From: Prostheceraeus crozeri
Taxonomy: Eukaryota > Platyhelminthes > Polycladida > Euryleptidae
Assembly (NCBI GenBank): GCA_907163375.1
Contig: CAJQUW010005566.1
Coordinates: forward strand, 1 to 64,000
Length of the DNA: 64,000 nucleotides
Direction: 5' to 3'
The notes under the pieces are model-generated. The model had not been told where the DNA came from. It did not search any database and saw only the letters and a list, made by a program, of their open reading frames with translations. Position numbers and translations under genes: made by a program. Shown here piece after piece: positions 36,358-46,127 of this stretch (positions within the stretch are counted from its first letter, which is position 1; every line of letters starts with the position of its first letter).

Positions 36358-36720
36358 ATGGTCTTCTTTCATTACCTTGCTTGGAGTTATGTATTCTACA
36401 CGTTGCTTATGGGAAGCCTTTTCCACTTAAGTACAATTGATGCAAAGGCATTAAACTTTACAAGCATCGTCGTACAAACAGATTGTTTATGTCTGGCTCA
36501 TAACATATCAGCAAACGACACAGCTGAACTGTTTCCATTGAACTATAGTATCTCACTGAATGATACATTACAGCTACCCACACATGTATCTGCTTCTGAC
36601 TATCCTACTGGTACTGTGGCTGTTCTCAGTGTATTGCTTTTTACTAGTGCTGTACTCAATGTCTACCTCTATTTCATTACGTTTACGTCGGTGATGTTTC
36701 GACGCTGCTGTCGTGTTTAA
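36358..36720 (+). CDS. small membrane glycoprotein
   Basis: A 120-residue protein starting at MVFFHYLAWSY; a longer frame reaches upstream, but this start puts a signal peptide (about 1-22) at the N-terminus. Next comes an outer segment with several N-glycosylation sites (NFTS, NISA, NDTA, NYSI, NDTL), then a transmembrane helix (about 85-110, 'VAVLSVLLFTSAVLNVYLYF') and a short tail ending RRCCRV with paired Cys. This suggests a type I membrane protein exposed at the surface. It has no family I recognise. It sits between the RING gene and virion genes. It looks whole. Confidence 0.6.
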   Translation: MVFFHYLAWSYVFYTLLMGSLFHLSTIDAKALNFTSIVVQTDCLCLAHNISANDTAELFPLNYSISLNDTLQLPTHVSASDYPTGTVAVLSVLLFTSAVLNVYLYFITFTSVMFRRCCRV

Positions 36721-36751
36721 GCAAAGAACACTCTAACATCCACCTGTAAAA

Positions 36752-37135
36752 ATGGCTAGACGTCGTTCATCTCACCGTTCGCGCAGACAAAAGTGTCAAT
36801 CAAATGCAAACAAAAAATTCCGTCTCACTCTTATTCGTTTATTAAAATTAAAACAATCTCATCGATGTGAGGCAATGAAGGTGGCAAACGATGCCTTCAT
36901 TCGTAAAATGTGCGCGGAAATACGAAAAGTGCGTTATATGACATTAAATAGCAAAAAGGCCAATGCAATTGCCAGGCATGGTAAAGTTCTTCGCACCTTG
37001 AGCCATCCAAAAACATCAATTCCTACAAAGCGCAAACTATTATCACAGCACGGTGGCTTCTTACCACTTTTAGCGCCTATCATCATGGTGGGAGGATTAG
37101 CTGGTGCTCTCGCAAATAAAGCCATTAATGGATAG
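36752..37135 (+). CDS. basic Polinton virion protein with hydrophobic tail
   Basis: A 127-residue protein. The first 100 residues are strongly basic (MARRRSSHRSRRQ and many K/R after it), as in DNA-condensing core proteins. The end is a glycine-rich hydrophobic stretch (GGFLPLLAPIIMVGGLAGAL). This basic-then-hydrophobic layout is common among small minor virion proteins of Polintons and adenovirus-like elements, and its position next to the ATPase fits. The precise equivalent is uncertain. It looks whole. Confidence 0.65.
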   Translation: MARRRSSHRSRRQKCQSNANKKFRLTLIRLLKLKQSHRCEAMKVANDAFIRKMCAEIRKVRYMTLNSKKANAIARHGKVLRTLSHPKTSIPTKRKLLSQHGGFLPLLAPIIMVGGLAGALANKAING

Positions 37136-37149
37136 ATACTAGGTTAAAT

Positions 37150-37788
37150 GGTATGACGTTTCATGAAAATCAACATGGATTTCCGTTTACGCTGTAATCG
37201 CACTATGTGTATCGTAGGACCCTCTCATAGTGGTAAGACACATTTAACAGCCTCGTAATAAGATTTTTGACTGCATACCGAATCGCGTTGTTTGGTGCTA
37301 TGGAATTTATCAACATAACTTACATCGTGAATTGGTTGGTAAGGGTTACTTGGTTCAACCGGGGATTATCAGCACTGCTGATATTTAACCCTATGATATT
37401 ATCATTCTTGATGATTTACTTAATGAGAGTAAGAAATCACAAGAAGTACGTAGTAACTGCTATGTTTACCAAGGCTGCTCATCACAAACCATGCTTTATC
37501 ATTTTTATTATGCAAAATCTTTTTCCAAGTGGAAAGGAAGCACGGACTCGAAGTCTAAACGCGCATTATTACACCATCTTTAAAAATCCTCGCGATAAAA
37601 GTCAAGTTGAATTCCTATCTCGACAAGTTCTTCCTCGCAAGTCGAAAGCCTTAATTGAAGTATTTGAGGCTGCTACGGAAAAACCATATAATTATCTATT
37701 TTTGGACTTTACCCAGGAGTGTTCTGAGGATTATTGCTTACGCAGTCATCTCTTTGAGAAACCCATGATCATATATAAATTGTTATGA
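37150..37788 (+). pseudogene. FtsK/HerA-type genome packaging ATPase
   Basis: This ATPase would drive the genome into the capsid. Visible are the Walker A motif (IVGPSHSGKTH) near the start and, further on, the Polinton-typical 'QNLFPSGKEARTRSLNAHYY', 'IFKNPRDKSQVEFLSRQ' and 'YLFLDF' blocks. These match the A32-like ATPase family found in Polintons, adintoviruses and virophages. The gene is broken. It is followed closely by the next conserved gene and precedes the integrase, a usual neighbourhood. Confidence 0.88.
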
Positions 37789-38633
37789 GTGGTTTTCAAC
37801 GCATGATTACTATTCCACAAGAAGAATGTATACATCTGACTACAATGCAGAGTGTTCATCAACCTTGGGCAAATCAAATGTCACAACTTAATCAGCAATA
37901 TGAACAAGAAGCTGTACAAAGTAAAAATCTATATGATCGTTTGATAAAGCAGAGTTCTACTTTAGAAGAAATGAAACAATTGAAAGAAAAAATTCGCAAT
38001 GATCTTTCGCTTGGTTCACCCAAACCCCATCGCCATCGCGCACTGAGCTTATATCGAAGTCTCGAACCCAACTTGTAAATCTCACAACGAGGTGAAGTGG
38101 TAGGTGATGATGGTGCAGTCATTAGGGACTCAAGAGTGGAAGATTTAATTAATCATGCTGTTCGTGATCGTCGTCGTCACTTTACACCTACAGGATGGGA
38201 GTTCTTTTTAAAAAGTATGAAGAAATTCAATGTTCCAAAGGCAATTCTTGGACGTGATACCTTACAGGAAATGGAAAATTATTCTACACCTAGGAAGAGA
38301 AAGTTGCAAAGTGTAGACAGACCTAAAAACAACCCAGCAAACTTTAAAAACAACCGAGAAGTTGCCGAAGCGTATACCAAAACCTTCAACACGTTATCCA
38401 TCCATCATTTGATTTTATCACAGACTTTTAATATGAATCAGCTATGTTGTATCCCATGTTCAGAGTTGTCAAACATTCGTGTGTCACTGAACTGCTTAAG
38501 TACATGTTGTAAAAGTGATTCATACAAGACGGCTCAAAAAAGTAGCAAAAGCAGGTCTCAAACACAAACACAAACGCAAACCCTAGCGGAGAAAAAGACT
38601 GATACTTTGAGGCAAATAAACGATCCCTCTTAA
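37785..38633 (+). pseudogene. conserved Polinton protein of unknown role
   Basis: The region encodes a coiled-coil-like, Gln-rich part ('QLNQQYEQEAVQSKNLYDR') and then a compact conserved part, 'VEDLINHAVRDRRRHFTPTG' followed by WEFFLKSMKKFNVPK. The second block is a known signature of an uncharacterised protein that lies near the capsid and integrase genes in Polintons and adintoviruses. It begins at the end of the ATPase gene with overlapping start and stop. Function is unknown; a structural or DNA-associated role is only a guess. The gene is broken. Confidence 0.6.
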
Positions 38634-38639
38634 TAGACG

Positions 38640-39672
38640 ATGGATGAACATCTGAAATCAATTTACTAGAACCCACAGCATTATGCAGGTTATGCTTCAG
38701 TGAAAAAGTTGTCACAAGCAAGTGGTTATTCACAGAAACAAGTGAAGAGATGGTTAAAAGCTCAACCTGCATATACATTGCAAACACAAGCTCGAAAACG
38801 TTATTCTACCCGTTCTTATATCGTTCATGATATTGATGAACAATGGCAAGCAGATTTGGCTGATGTTTCTTTATTAGCTAAAAAGAAAAAGGCTATCGCT
38901 TTCTCCTAACTGTCATTGACTTATTTCCCGTTATGCTTGGGTTCAACCACTCAAGACAAAGAGTGATGAAGGAGTGGCCGAGGCTTTCCAAAATATTTTC
39001 AGTGAAAGACGCATTCCCACACGTATTCAGACTGATCAAGGGAAAGAGTTTGAAAAAAGACATGTGCGTGCTTTATTTCGCGAACACAACATTGAGCTGT
39101 TTAGTGTGAAAAGTGCATACAAGGCTGCAGTGGTCGAACGCTTTAATCGTACACTGAAAACTCGTCTACGGCGCTATTTCACTGCAAAAGTAACGCAAAA
39201 GTGGACGAATGTATTACAAGATACTGTACACGCCTACAATCATTCTGTTCATCGCATGATTGGTCACAAACCTGCTGACATAACTCCAGACATGGTGGAT
39301 ACAATCCGTGAAATCAATGCTAATCGCAAGCAACCATCACAAGGTAAACGTGACATTCAGGTTGGTGACAAAGTTCACATTTTCAAGGTGAAAAGCGTGT
39401 TTACGAAAGGATATCTTCCCAATTGGACGGAAGAAATATTTACTGTCTCTGAGGTTAACAAGAAATTCAAGCCCACTACCTACAAGCTTCGTGATTATCA
39501 TGGTGAAGAGATTGAAGGGAGTTTTTATCGTCATGAGATAACGCCCATCACCAAAGAAGATGATGACTACATGGTTGAAAAGATACTTCATCACCAAATG
39601 CGACAAGGGGAAAAGTGGAGCCTGGTGAGCTGGCTATCCAAATTCAATGAACAGTTGGATTCGTCATTCTGA
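38640..39672 (+). pseudogene. Polinton retroviral-type integrase
   Basis: The enzyme would insert the linear element into host DNA. Seen in order: a basic helical N-terminal part ('SGYSQKQVKRWLKAQPAY'), the first catalytic Asp region (WQADLADVS), the second (RIQTDQGKEFEKRHVRALF), the Glu region (AAVVERFNRTLKTRLRRYF), and a C-terminal part with 'VGDKVHIFKVKSVFTKGYLP' and a 'YKLRDYHGEEIEGSFYRHE' chromodomain-like strand set. This is the DD35E rve integrase of Polintons, distinct from the LINE enzyme nearby. The gene is broken. After it comes a run of AATAAA-type sequence near 39725. Confidence 0.9.
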
Positions 39673-39741
39673 CCTTTATCGTGTTAGTCAACGTTCCTAA
39701 GCAAAGTAATGAATTGTGTAAATATAAATAAATAAATACCT

Positions 39742-40131
39742 ATGGATCAAACTGCTACGTTTTATTCTGCTCCCTCCTATGCTAGTCATGGAGCTGGCTT
39801 TCCCGTTTATGCTGGATCAAGACGTCAAAAAGGGGGTAGTCTATTGGGTGCTGTCAAAGGTATGATGCTCCCCACTATCGCAAATCTGGGAAAATCAGCT
39901 TTAAAGGAAGCTGTAGGATTAGCAGCAGATGTAGCAAGTGATGCGCTTTCAGGAAGATTGCCGATTCGTGAATCGCTAAGACGTCACGGAATACAGCGTT
40001 TGAAGAATGTCGGTAAGGCTGGTATCAGGTCTGTCATCAGTCATATCAATCTACTCTCTACTTCAGGCAAACGTAAGCGAAGAGCATCTCGTATGCCTCC
40101 TAGCAAACGCAGACGACGTGGACTGTTTTAA
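39742..40131 (+). CDS. minor virion protein, glycine and arginine rich
   Basis: A 129-residue protein starting MDQTATFYSAPSYASHGAGF. An early 'FPVYAGSRRQKGGSLLGAVK' block is typical of a small minor capsid protein encoded next to the major capsid gene in Polintons and adintoviruses. The centre is amphipathic and hydrophobic, and the end is a basic, arginine-rich tail (SKRRRRGLF). By position and character it is likely a membrane-active or DNA-binding virion component, comparable to adenovirus core or cement proteins. It looks whole. Confidence 0.65.
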   Translation: MDQTATFYSAPSYASHGAGFPVYAGSRRQKGGSLLGAVKGMMLPTIANLGKSALKEAVGLAADVASDALSGRLPIRESLRRHGIQRLKNVGKAGIRSVISHINLLSTSGKRKRRASRMPPSKRRRRGLF

Positions 40132-40133
40132 AT

Positions 40134-41414
40134 ATGGAATGTAAAACCTCATCCCTTTGCTTATTTGACAGAACACCTATACAGACGGATATCATTAGTA
40201 ATTATGTATCCATTCGTTATCCACAGACAAGTATCGATTCCGGTAGTGTCATTGAGTTTTTAATACCAGGAAATGATGCTGAGTACATCGATGTAAATGA
40301 CATCAATTTACATGTTAAGTTTAAGATAGTAAATAAGGACGGTACAAACCTTGACGACAAGGACAAAGTAGCCGTGAATAACTTGGCAATAGCAACGCTC
40401 TTCAAGGATGTATCATTGACAATTGGTGAAACTCGGGTTGAAGGTGGTCAACATAGTTATCCCTATCTCGGTTATTTTTCAACAGTCATGCAGTTCCAGC
40501 CACAAGCACAAAAGAGTCACATGGCTGTTATGGGTTGGTGCAAAGATGTAGCTGGTAAATTTGATAGTGACAAAAACAAGGGATTTGTCACTCGTGAAAA
40601 GTGGACTGCAGAAAGTAGGATGTGTGAATTATGTGGTCCCCTATACTTGGACTTTTTCCGTCAATCACGTTTCTAAATGTCAAACGTAAACATGCGAGTT
40701 CATCTCTTGCCGAACGATCCTAACTTTGTATTGAATACTTATGGAGCAAAGACTGAATTTAAGATTGTGTTTGAAAGTGTTAGACTTTATGTGCAACGAA
40801 TGACAGTGAATCCTTCGGTGATTAATGGTCACGAGATGGGTTTGAAGAAGTATGATGTTCTTTATGATGTAAATCATACTGAGATCCATAGTTTCACCAT
40901 TCCTCGTGCGCAAAAGAGCTTTGTTAAAGATAGTTTGTTTCCTATACAATTACCAAAAATGATCATTGTGGTATTGATTGCAAATGATGCATACAATGGT
41001 AATATATCGAATAATCCCCTCAACTTTGAACACTTTGGTTTAAATCAAATCGGATTGTAGCGCGATACTGATTGCATTACTGGTACTCCTTTTTGCCCAG
41101 ACTTCACTAATGGACATTATTCTCACTCATATCAAAATACTATGGAGACCTTTAAATACTGGAATACTGATGACACCAATGGTTTGACCTATGATGAATT
41201 TGCTAAAGGTCATACGCTTTATGCATTTGATTTGACAGCAAACAATGAAGCAGGTGCTTCTTGTCGTCCGGGCACTGCCACAAAGGGTCTTAAACTAGAA
41301 TTCTTTTTTGAAAAAGATTTGACGAAAACAGTCAATGTACTCATCTATGCTGTGTTCGATTCCACCATTCGAATTAACAGGCTACGTGACGTTTCCGCTT
41401 CTTATGCAAGTTAA
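40134..41414 (+). pseudogene. double-jelly-roll major capsid protein
   Basis: This is the shell subunit. The opening 'DRTPIQTDIISNYVSIRYPQ' and 'SVIEFLIPGNDAEYIDVND' blocks are those of Polinton and adintovirus hexon-like proteins. Further blocks are 'LFKDVSLTIGETRVEGG', 'VNMRVHLLPNDPNFVLN', 'RLYVQRMTVNPSVINGHE' and 'YDEFAKGHTLYAFDLTAN'. Total span and order agree with the family, about 430-600 residues. It directly follows the minor virion gene and directly precedes the protease, the standard Polinton arrangement. The gene is broken. Confidence 0.9.
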
Positions 41415-41875
41415 TGAGTTGGTTATCTAATGCAGAGCCAGACAGAGTCGTTCAAGAACATGGTGATGAACGCACTGTTGCAGCATTTCGAGGTGTGTTT
41501 TCCATTAATAATATGCCCACAGTTTTACCAAAACCAGCCTCATTCATCAACATGAATACTGATACAGCACGCTTACCCGGCAAACACTGGAAAGTTTTAT
41601 TTATTGTTAAAAACTATTGTGGTGAAATCTTTGATTCATTGGCCTTACCAAACTGTGATTATGTTACAAGCTTCATGAACCGTCATTCACGAAAATCGAT
41701 TTGCAATGCTTTGGCCTATCAACATCCTCTGTCTTCAACATATGGAGCATATGCCCTTAACTTTGTAATGCATCGACTACATTATGACTCTTTACATGAC
41801 ATTTTTAAACATTTTTCACATGATACCCTTGTCACTGAAAACCGCATTCGTAACTTTTATAAAAGCCTTCAATAA
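41414..41875 (+). pseudogene. adenain-like (Ulp1-fold) maturation protease
   Basis: A 153-residue frame. 'FSINNMPTVLPKPASFINMN' near the start, 'LPGKHWKVLFI' (the His-Trp of the active site), 'IFDSLALP' and 'YQHPLSSTYGAYALNFVMHR' match the cysteine proteases that cut virion precursors in adenoviruses and Polintons. Its start overlaps the end of the capsid gene and its stop is embedded in an AATAAA signal. Whether this copy was active cannot be judged, and given the state of its neighbours it is treated as part of a fossil. Confidence 0.85.
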
Positions 41876-41992
41876 ATATGTACGATTAAAATTTGTTTTC
41901 TTTATTATACTTCAATGGAAAAGTAGATGATGTGATTGAATATGTTGTATTTAGTCATCAAACATAAATAGGTAGAGATAAGAAGACATTGT

Positions 41993-42346
41993 TCACTTGT
42001 CACACTCATGCTTACGAGTGTTGGTTTGTTGAAGGTAAGTCATTATGCGAGGATGTATACGTTCACTATACTTGTTCCAACTTGAGGATGTAAAATGTAT
42101 AACGCCATATTGATCATGAAGAGCAATGAAATCTTGTCGAATAATGAATAGACGCCCACCTAGAGGGATATAGTACGTTGGATGGTGCATGATATGCAAA
42201 GCATCGTGGAGGTTATTCATTTGAAAAGGTGATAAACTTATTTTAACGTGTCGATGAGTATCGTAAAAGGTAATGCGTCGAGTCTTCCATGTAACGTGAC
42301 ACTGAGAAAAGAGCTTGACAATCATGGTTAGTTTTAGACATAGCAA
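41993..42346 (-). CDS. small minus-strand Polinton protein, possibly PC4-like
   Basis: A 117-residue frame facing the protease gene tail to tail, with TTTATT/AATAAA-type signals in the 117 bases between them. The chain has strand-rich blocks such as 'RRITFYDTHRHVKISLSPFQ' and 'GRLFIIRQDFIALHDQYGVI' and a 'HFTSSSWNKY' ending. This is loosely like the single-stranded-DNA-binding PC4/SUB1 fold, where a conserved strand set is followed by 'L...W..L'. That likeness is weak and only inferred. It may instead be an uncharacterised accessory gene. The Met at the eighth residue is an alternative start. Confidence 0.5.
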   Translation of the reverse strand: MLCLKLTMIVKLFSQCHVTWKTRRITFYDTHRHVKISLSPFQMNNLHDALHIMHHPTYYIPLGGRLFIIRQDFIALHDQYGVIHFTSSSWNKYSERIHPRIMTYLQQTNTRKHECDK

Positions 42347-42390
42347 AACGTTTGCTTAGTCCTCTCGTTTAAGCAAAGCATTCATAAGAA

Positions 42391-42957
42391 ATGGACGAAG
42401 TCATGTTAAGATTCATCATCATATTATCATTTGCAATAGCGAAATTAGCGGGACAAGGATTAGATGATGCAGTTCGTCTCATCAAATCACCTATTCATGC
42501 AACAAGACCTATTGAAGATGTAATTCTTTCCGGCATAGCCGATCCTTGGCAAAATCATGCTTACAAACTTCAGATTTTACGTCAGCGAATGGGTCATGCG
42601 TGGGAAATGGTGTTAACAGATTATGGCTTTAAGCGATCGCCTGTAGGCGGCATCGATTTGATCAATCCTGTACGTCGCATTGCAATGGAATTAAAAAATA
42701 GCTGTCGTGTGAGCTCATCAATGAAACGTGAAATATTTCATACCCCTGCAGATTTTAAACGTAGAAGACCAAGATATTAAGTCATATTTGGTTGTATCAA
42801 CTATCGCAAAATGAAAGAAGGCGGTACAAGCATACTTAGGGGAGTACATTATGTGAAAGGGCAATCACTCTTAACCAAATTCCTAGGACGACAGAAAGTG
42901 CCTACTGTGAACAGATTGAAAGCAGCAGTTCGTTATGTCATGCGACATAACGCCTAA
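42391..42957 (+). pseudogene. PD-(D/E)XK restriction-endonuclease-like nuclease
   Basis: The region encodes 'RQRMGHAWEMVLTDYGF', then 'GGIDLINPVRRIAMELKNSC' with the Asp and the Glu-x-Lys of a PD-(D/E)XK active site. A basic part follows, and then a block 'SILRGVHYVKGQSLLTKFLG' that resembles the end of type II restriction-enzyme-like nucleases. Such enzymes cut DNA at sites. It lies head to head with the small minus-strand gene and just before the large virion-associated protein. A restriction-like nuclease is not among the standard Polinton genes. The gene is broken. Confidence 0.6.
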
Positions 42958-42987
42958 GCAAACGACGCTTTATGTTGATACTTTAAC

Positions 42988-44575
42988 ATGGAGTTTACAG
43001 CAGTGTTTCCCAGTAATGCTCAACCTGAGCGATATGAAAATATAGCTGCCGAGTTTGAGACTGATTTAACACAGCCGATTGACTTACATGGTGATTGGGA
43101 AGTGGCCCTGCAAGATTTGAGCTATGTGAATAATATAAGAACCATTGCCAATGAAGAGAATTCATTAGGCACTGCAACGAATCGAGACTTGTACTTTCCA
43201 AAACTAGAGCGAAATGATAAAGTACTCGTACATACCTACAGCTTGAATGAACATGCAGCACAGTGGAATTCTATTCCTACAGTAAACACCCGTCGGGGAA
43301 AGCGAGCTGTTGATGAGATTGTAAATGGCCCTACTTTAATTATCACTGCAGATACAGACATACCCATTGCTAAAAATGCTTCACCACTGAAATGGAAACA
43401 ACCTACATACCCATCATTCCGTCATCGTTTAGAGCAATCATACTATTAAATGAAAATTCAACGCCTATTGAATGTTATGAATGATTTTGCAAAGGATCTA
43501 TGGTTCTGGCAGATGGATCCAAATCTACATAAAGTTACACTCTACATAAGACCGACTACTATTTCCCATGGATTTTATGTGAGTGGACCTCCGCAAAAGA
43601 TATTGAATCTTAAATCACGTTTCTTTCTACCTATCGCAAAATTTGCAGAAGTACATAAAAGGAGGTGGTGCCTTCCCTTTGAGAGCTCAAGTGTCCATGA
43701 AAGTATCAAAGCAGATTAAGAAATATCCACGTTGGCACAGGAAAAAAATTAATATTACCCTTCTTCCCTTTATCGCATGCATGAGCGCTTTGTGCTTTTT
43801 AAATCTGGTACTGTTGATGACTTGATCAAACAGGTAAATGAAGTAAATGGATTATCTATGTCCATCACTCGAGTACACAATAAAGTAAGGATTGATTTCC
43901 GAAATGATTATGAGAGTTCACACATTGGATTTGTTCACATCAATTCTAAATTTCGTGATTTTCTCTCTTTAAAAACAGACGTCTTATGGTCATACAATGA
44001 ATGGGGGAATGTGAAAATAACATCTGGACAGCAATGCGATTGCCGAATGGTCCTTTATTTCAAACGCACAGACCCTGTTTTACGTCCCAGTCTTACATTG
44101 AAGCCAAATGAAAAGTTACCGATACCTCCAAAGCATTATAGCAATGGATATGATGTTTGTACATACTTGAACAAGGGTGCATCAAATCTACACTCTATCA
44201 TTTTGACGATGATCCTAAAGCAAATGCATTCTGTATGGTAAAATGGTATGGTACATGGTAAAACGGTCATTCACATTTCAAAAGAGTTAACAAAGATTTT
44301 AGGATTGACTGTGGCTCAACATCCTTGCTCGATATGAATATCAATCACTTTTACATTTACACTAACTTTATCCATTCAACACAAGTCGATGGTCAAATGG
44401 TTCCCTTTTTGATATATATTCCTATTGACAGTGGCGACTTTGGTGTGACCATGCAAAGGGAGTTCCTGAACAAGGTATACATTCCAGTCAATGTATCACG
44501 ATTATCCCATTGCAAATTTGGTATCTATGATGATAGTGGTTCATTGGCGGTCGTACTGTCTTAACACTTCATTTT
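42988..44575 (+). pseudogene. large conserved Polinton virion-associated protein
   Basis: The start 'EFTAVFPSNAQPERYENIAA' with 'DLHGDWEVALQDLSYVNNIR' and the end 'DGQMVPFLIYIPIDSGDFGV' with 'IPVNVSRLSHCKFGIYDDSG' are signatures of a large protein present in most Polintons and adintoviruses, usually about 450-650 residues. Its role is unknown; it is often suspected to be a virion or penton-region component. The central region includes 'GLSMSITRVHNKVRIDFRND'. The gene is broken. Confidence 0.8.
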
Positions 44576-44647
44576 CGTCAGATAACATCAAATCATTAAA
44601 TCTGTATGTTGCGTGTGGCGCAGTCAATGTATTTTCTTTCTTGATTA

Positions 44648-44775
44648 GGTGGCCATTAAGGCCGTGGTCTCATAAAGACCGTTTGGGGCATTCTCTGGTC
44701 CCATCAAGGCTTTTCACTCCTGAAAGTCAGCCTCGTTTAAGAAAGGCTCACTCTAAACCGTTTGTAGAGTGAGCT
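44648..44775. other. row of short hairpins after the large virion protein gene
   Basis: Consecutive stem-loops are visible: GGCC ATTAA GGCC (about 44652), GGTCT CATAA AGACC (about 44666), AGCCT...AGGCT (about 44729-44749) and CACTCT...AGAGTG (about 44750-44772). Loops are A-rich and five to eleven bases long. The last stem overlaps the end of the small minus-strand gene at 44753. The first two resemble histone-type 3'-end hairpins in shape only. They may end transcripts or bind protein. Confidence 0.5.
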
Positions 44776-44899
44776 GCTTGCAGCCTTCAATCATTTGTCT
44801 CTCTTCCTCTTCCTCGTTTTGTTGAAACTTTCTCTCAACTTCCTTCTTCTTAGGAGTTGAGCTAGCAAGAGGTGTGAATGTTTCCTCTGTGTCGGACAT
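44753..44899 (-). CDS. small acidic/basic Polinton protein, 48 residues
   Basis: The minus frame starts MSDTEETFTPLASSTPKKKE and goes on with a highly charged coiled-coil-like stretch (QQNEEEERQMIEGCKQ). The TPKKK part could be a nuclear localisation signal or kinase site. It shares a region of about 155 bases with the divergent plus-strand gene at 45055, so the two probably use a common control region. No homologue is recognised. It is too short to be sure that it is expressed. Confidence 0.45.
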   Translation of the reverse strand: MSDTEETFTPLASSTPKKKEVERKFQQNEEEEERQMIEGCKQLTLQTV

Positions 44900-44975
44900 G
44901 ACTATGATAGTGAAATGCAAGACACTCTTCTTTACATATGAGAATGATACATTATGATTGATAAATGGTTATCGT

Positions 44976-45017
44976 CCAATGACAGAGCGCGAAGCAGGGA
45001 GAGAGAATCTATATAAG
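44976..45017 (+). promoter_or_regulatory. CCAAT and TATA promoter for the gene at 45055
   Basis: CCAAT at 44976-44980 and TATATAAG at 45010-45017 lie about 75 and 40 bases before the ATG at 45055, a classical RNA polymerase II core promoter layout with a very short leader. The same TATATAAGTG string is used by the facing gene at 46076. Confidence 0.7.
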
Positions 45018-45054
45018 TGTGGTGCAATGACCATTTCCTCATAATATCATTAAA

Positions 45055-45390
45055 ATGGATATACCACCGAATACCTATGCCCTACTCATGCCCAATGCCC
45101 CACGCAAGAGGCAAGTGAAAACTATTTACGATGGTGAGGTCGAGCCGCTACAGTTGGATGAGGAAATCATCATCATTTCCGACGATGAAGAGGACAGTAC
45201 TGATACAATCAGGGTCGCCTTCCTGAGTGTGTCTCCAAAGGACGTTATGATGGAGCGGTGTGTTGAGAGTCTCCGGAGCTGGCTAGACATCTTCTCTCCT
45301 TCTAGTCAGCCCCGCAATCAAGAAGAGTTTGACTTGGTAGACGTAATGTACCGTCTTATTACAAAACGTATTGCTTTTATTTCTTTTTAA
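45055..45390 (+). CDS. small acidic protein with SUMO-interaction-like motif
   Basis: A 111-residue protein. Residues 37-49, EIIIISDDEEDST, are a run of hydrophobic residues followed by acidic and phosphorylatable Ser, which is the classic SUMO-interaction motif. Basic residues (PRKRQVK) lie before it. The rest is helical with no domain I recognise. The gene has its own CCAAT/TATA promoter, and its stop codon overlaps an AATAAA signal (45389-45394), so it is a compact single-gene unit. By comparison with small DNA tumour viruses and adintoviruses it may be an early regulatory protein, but that is inference. It looks whole. Confidence 0.65.
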   Translation: MDIPPNTYALLMPNAPRKRQVKTIYDGEVEPLQLDEEIIIISDDEEDSTDTIRVAFLSVSPKDVMMERCVESLRSWLDIFSPSSQPRNQEEFDLVDVMYRLITKRIAFISF

Positions 45391-45394
45391 TAAA

Positions 45395-45836
45395 TGTGTA
45401 TCATGACAGTGTTGTTTTTCCTTCATATGAACTGCATGGCTTCGAAAGGATCATCGAGTAATCATAGTGTCGATTGGGAGCTATTGTTAGAATAAGATAT
45501 CCTATCATCTAGACACTTAACATAGTCACCACTAGAAATCATTCAACATATGAAAAATGATTTTAGGTGAATCAATTGAAGCAATGTTATCTGAGAATGA
45601 GCCATGAGTTCTGCTTATCACTCTTACACCACACGTATACAAAATCATTTTCTATCTTCTCTAATGGTGTGATCCCTTTTGATAGAAAAGTAGACCGATA
45701 ATAAATGTGTCAACTAACGCCATATCTACATTCCTCCATTTATTTCCATTTCTAGATAATTTTATTGCAAAACAAAGACATGTAGTATGTAGGTTTATTT
45801 ATAATTGAAGCACATATACTTTATAGCGAGGAAAAG
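45395..45836. other. non-coding stretch between facing small genes
   Basis: No gene is seen. It contains the poly(A) signal of the minus-strand gene at 45837 (TTTATT, the complement of AATAAA, near 45794) and further TTTATT at about 45738. Confidence 0.5.
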
Positions 45837-46076
45837 TCAAGTGGAATAACCTCTTAAGTCATTGTACACTTTGTAGCACCTTGGACGTTTTGGGGCGTCG
45901 GGCACTTTTCTCACACGCGTCGTTTTTGGTGTGAATTCACCATCAGTCCACACAATTTTTTCAATGACGACGACTTTCTTGCGGGACTCTTCCTCCTGTT
46001 CACACTTGTATTGATCCCACTCGTCAATGACTTCAAATATTTGGTTAAATATTTCCAATGCTTGAGAGTTTGACAT
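45837..46076 (-). CDS. small Polinton protein, 79 residues
   Basis: The frame starts MSNSQALEIFNQIFEVIDEW, with an amphipathic acidic helix, and ends in a basic C-terminus (VRKVPDAPKRPRCYKVYNDL). It converges with the SIM-containing gene at 45055. It has its own TATA box upstream. I recognise no family. An acidic helix at the start and a basic tail fit a small regulatory or adaptor protein, but nothing is certain. It looks whole. Confidence 0.6.
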   Translation of the reverse strand: MSNSQALEIFNQIFEVIDEWDQYKCEQEEESRKKVVVIEKIVWTDGEFTPKTTRVRKVPDAPKRPRCYKVYNDLRGYST

Positions 46077-46127
46077 GTTAGTCTGCTACTTCGTATAACG
46101 TGAATGAAAAGTGCTGCAATCGTATCA

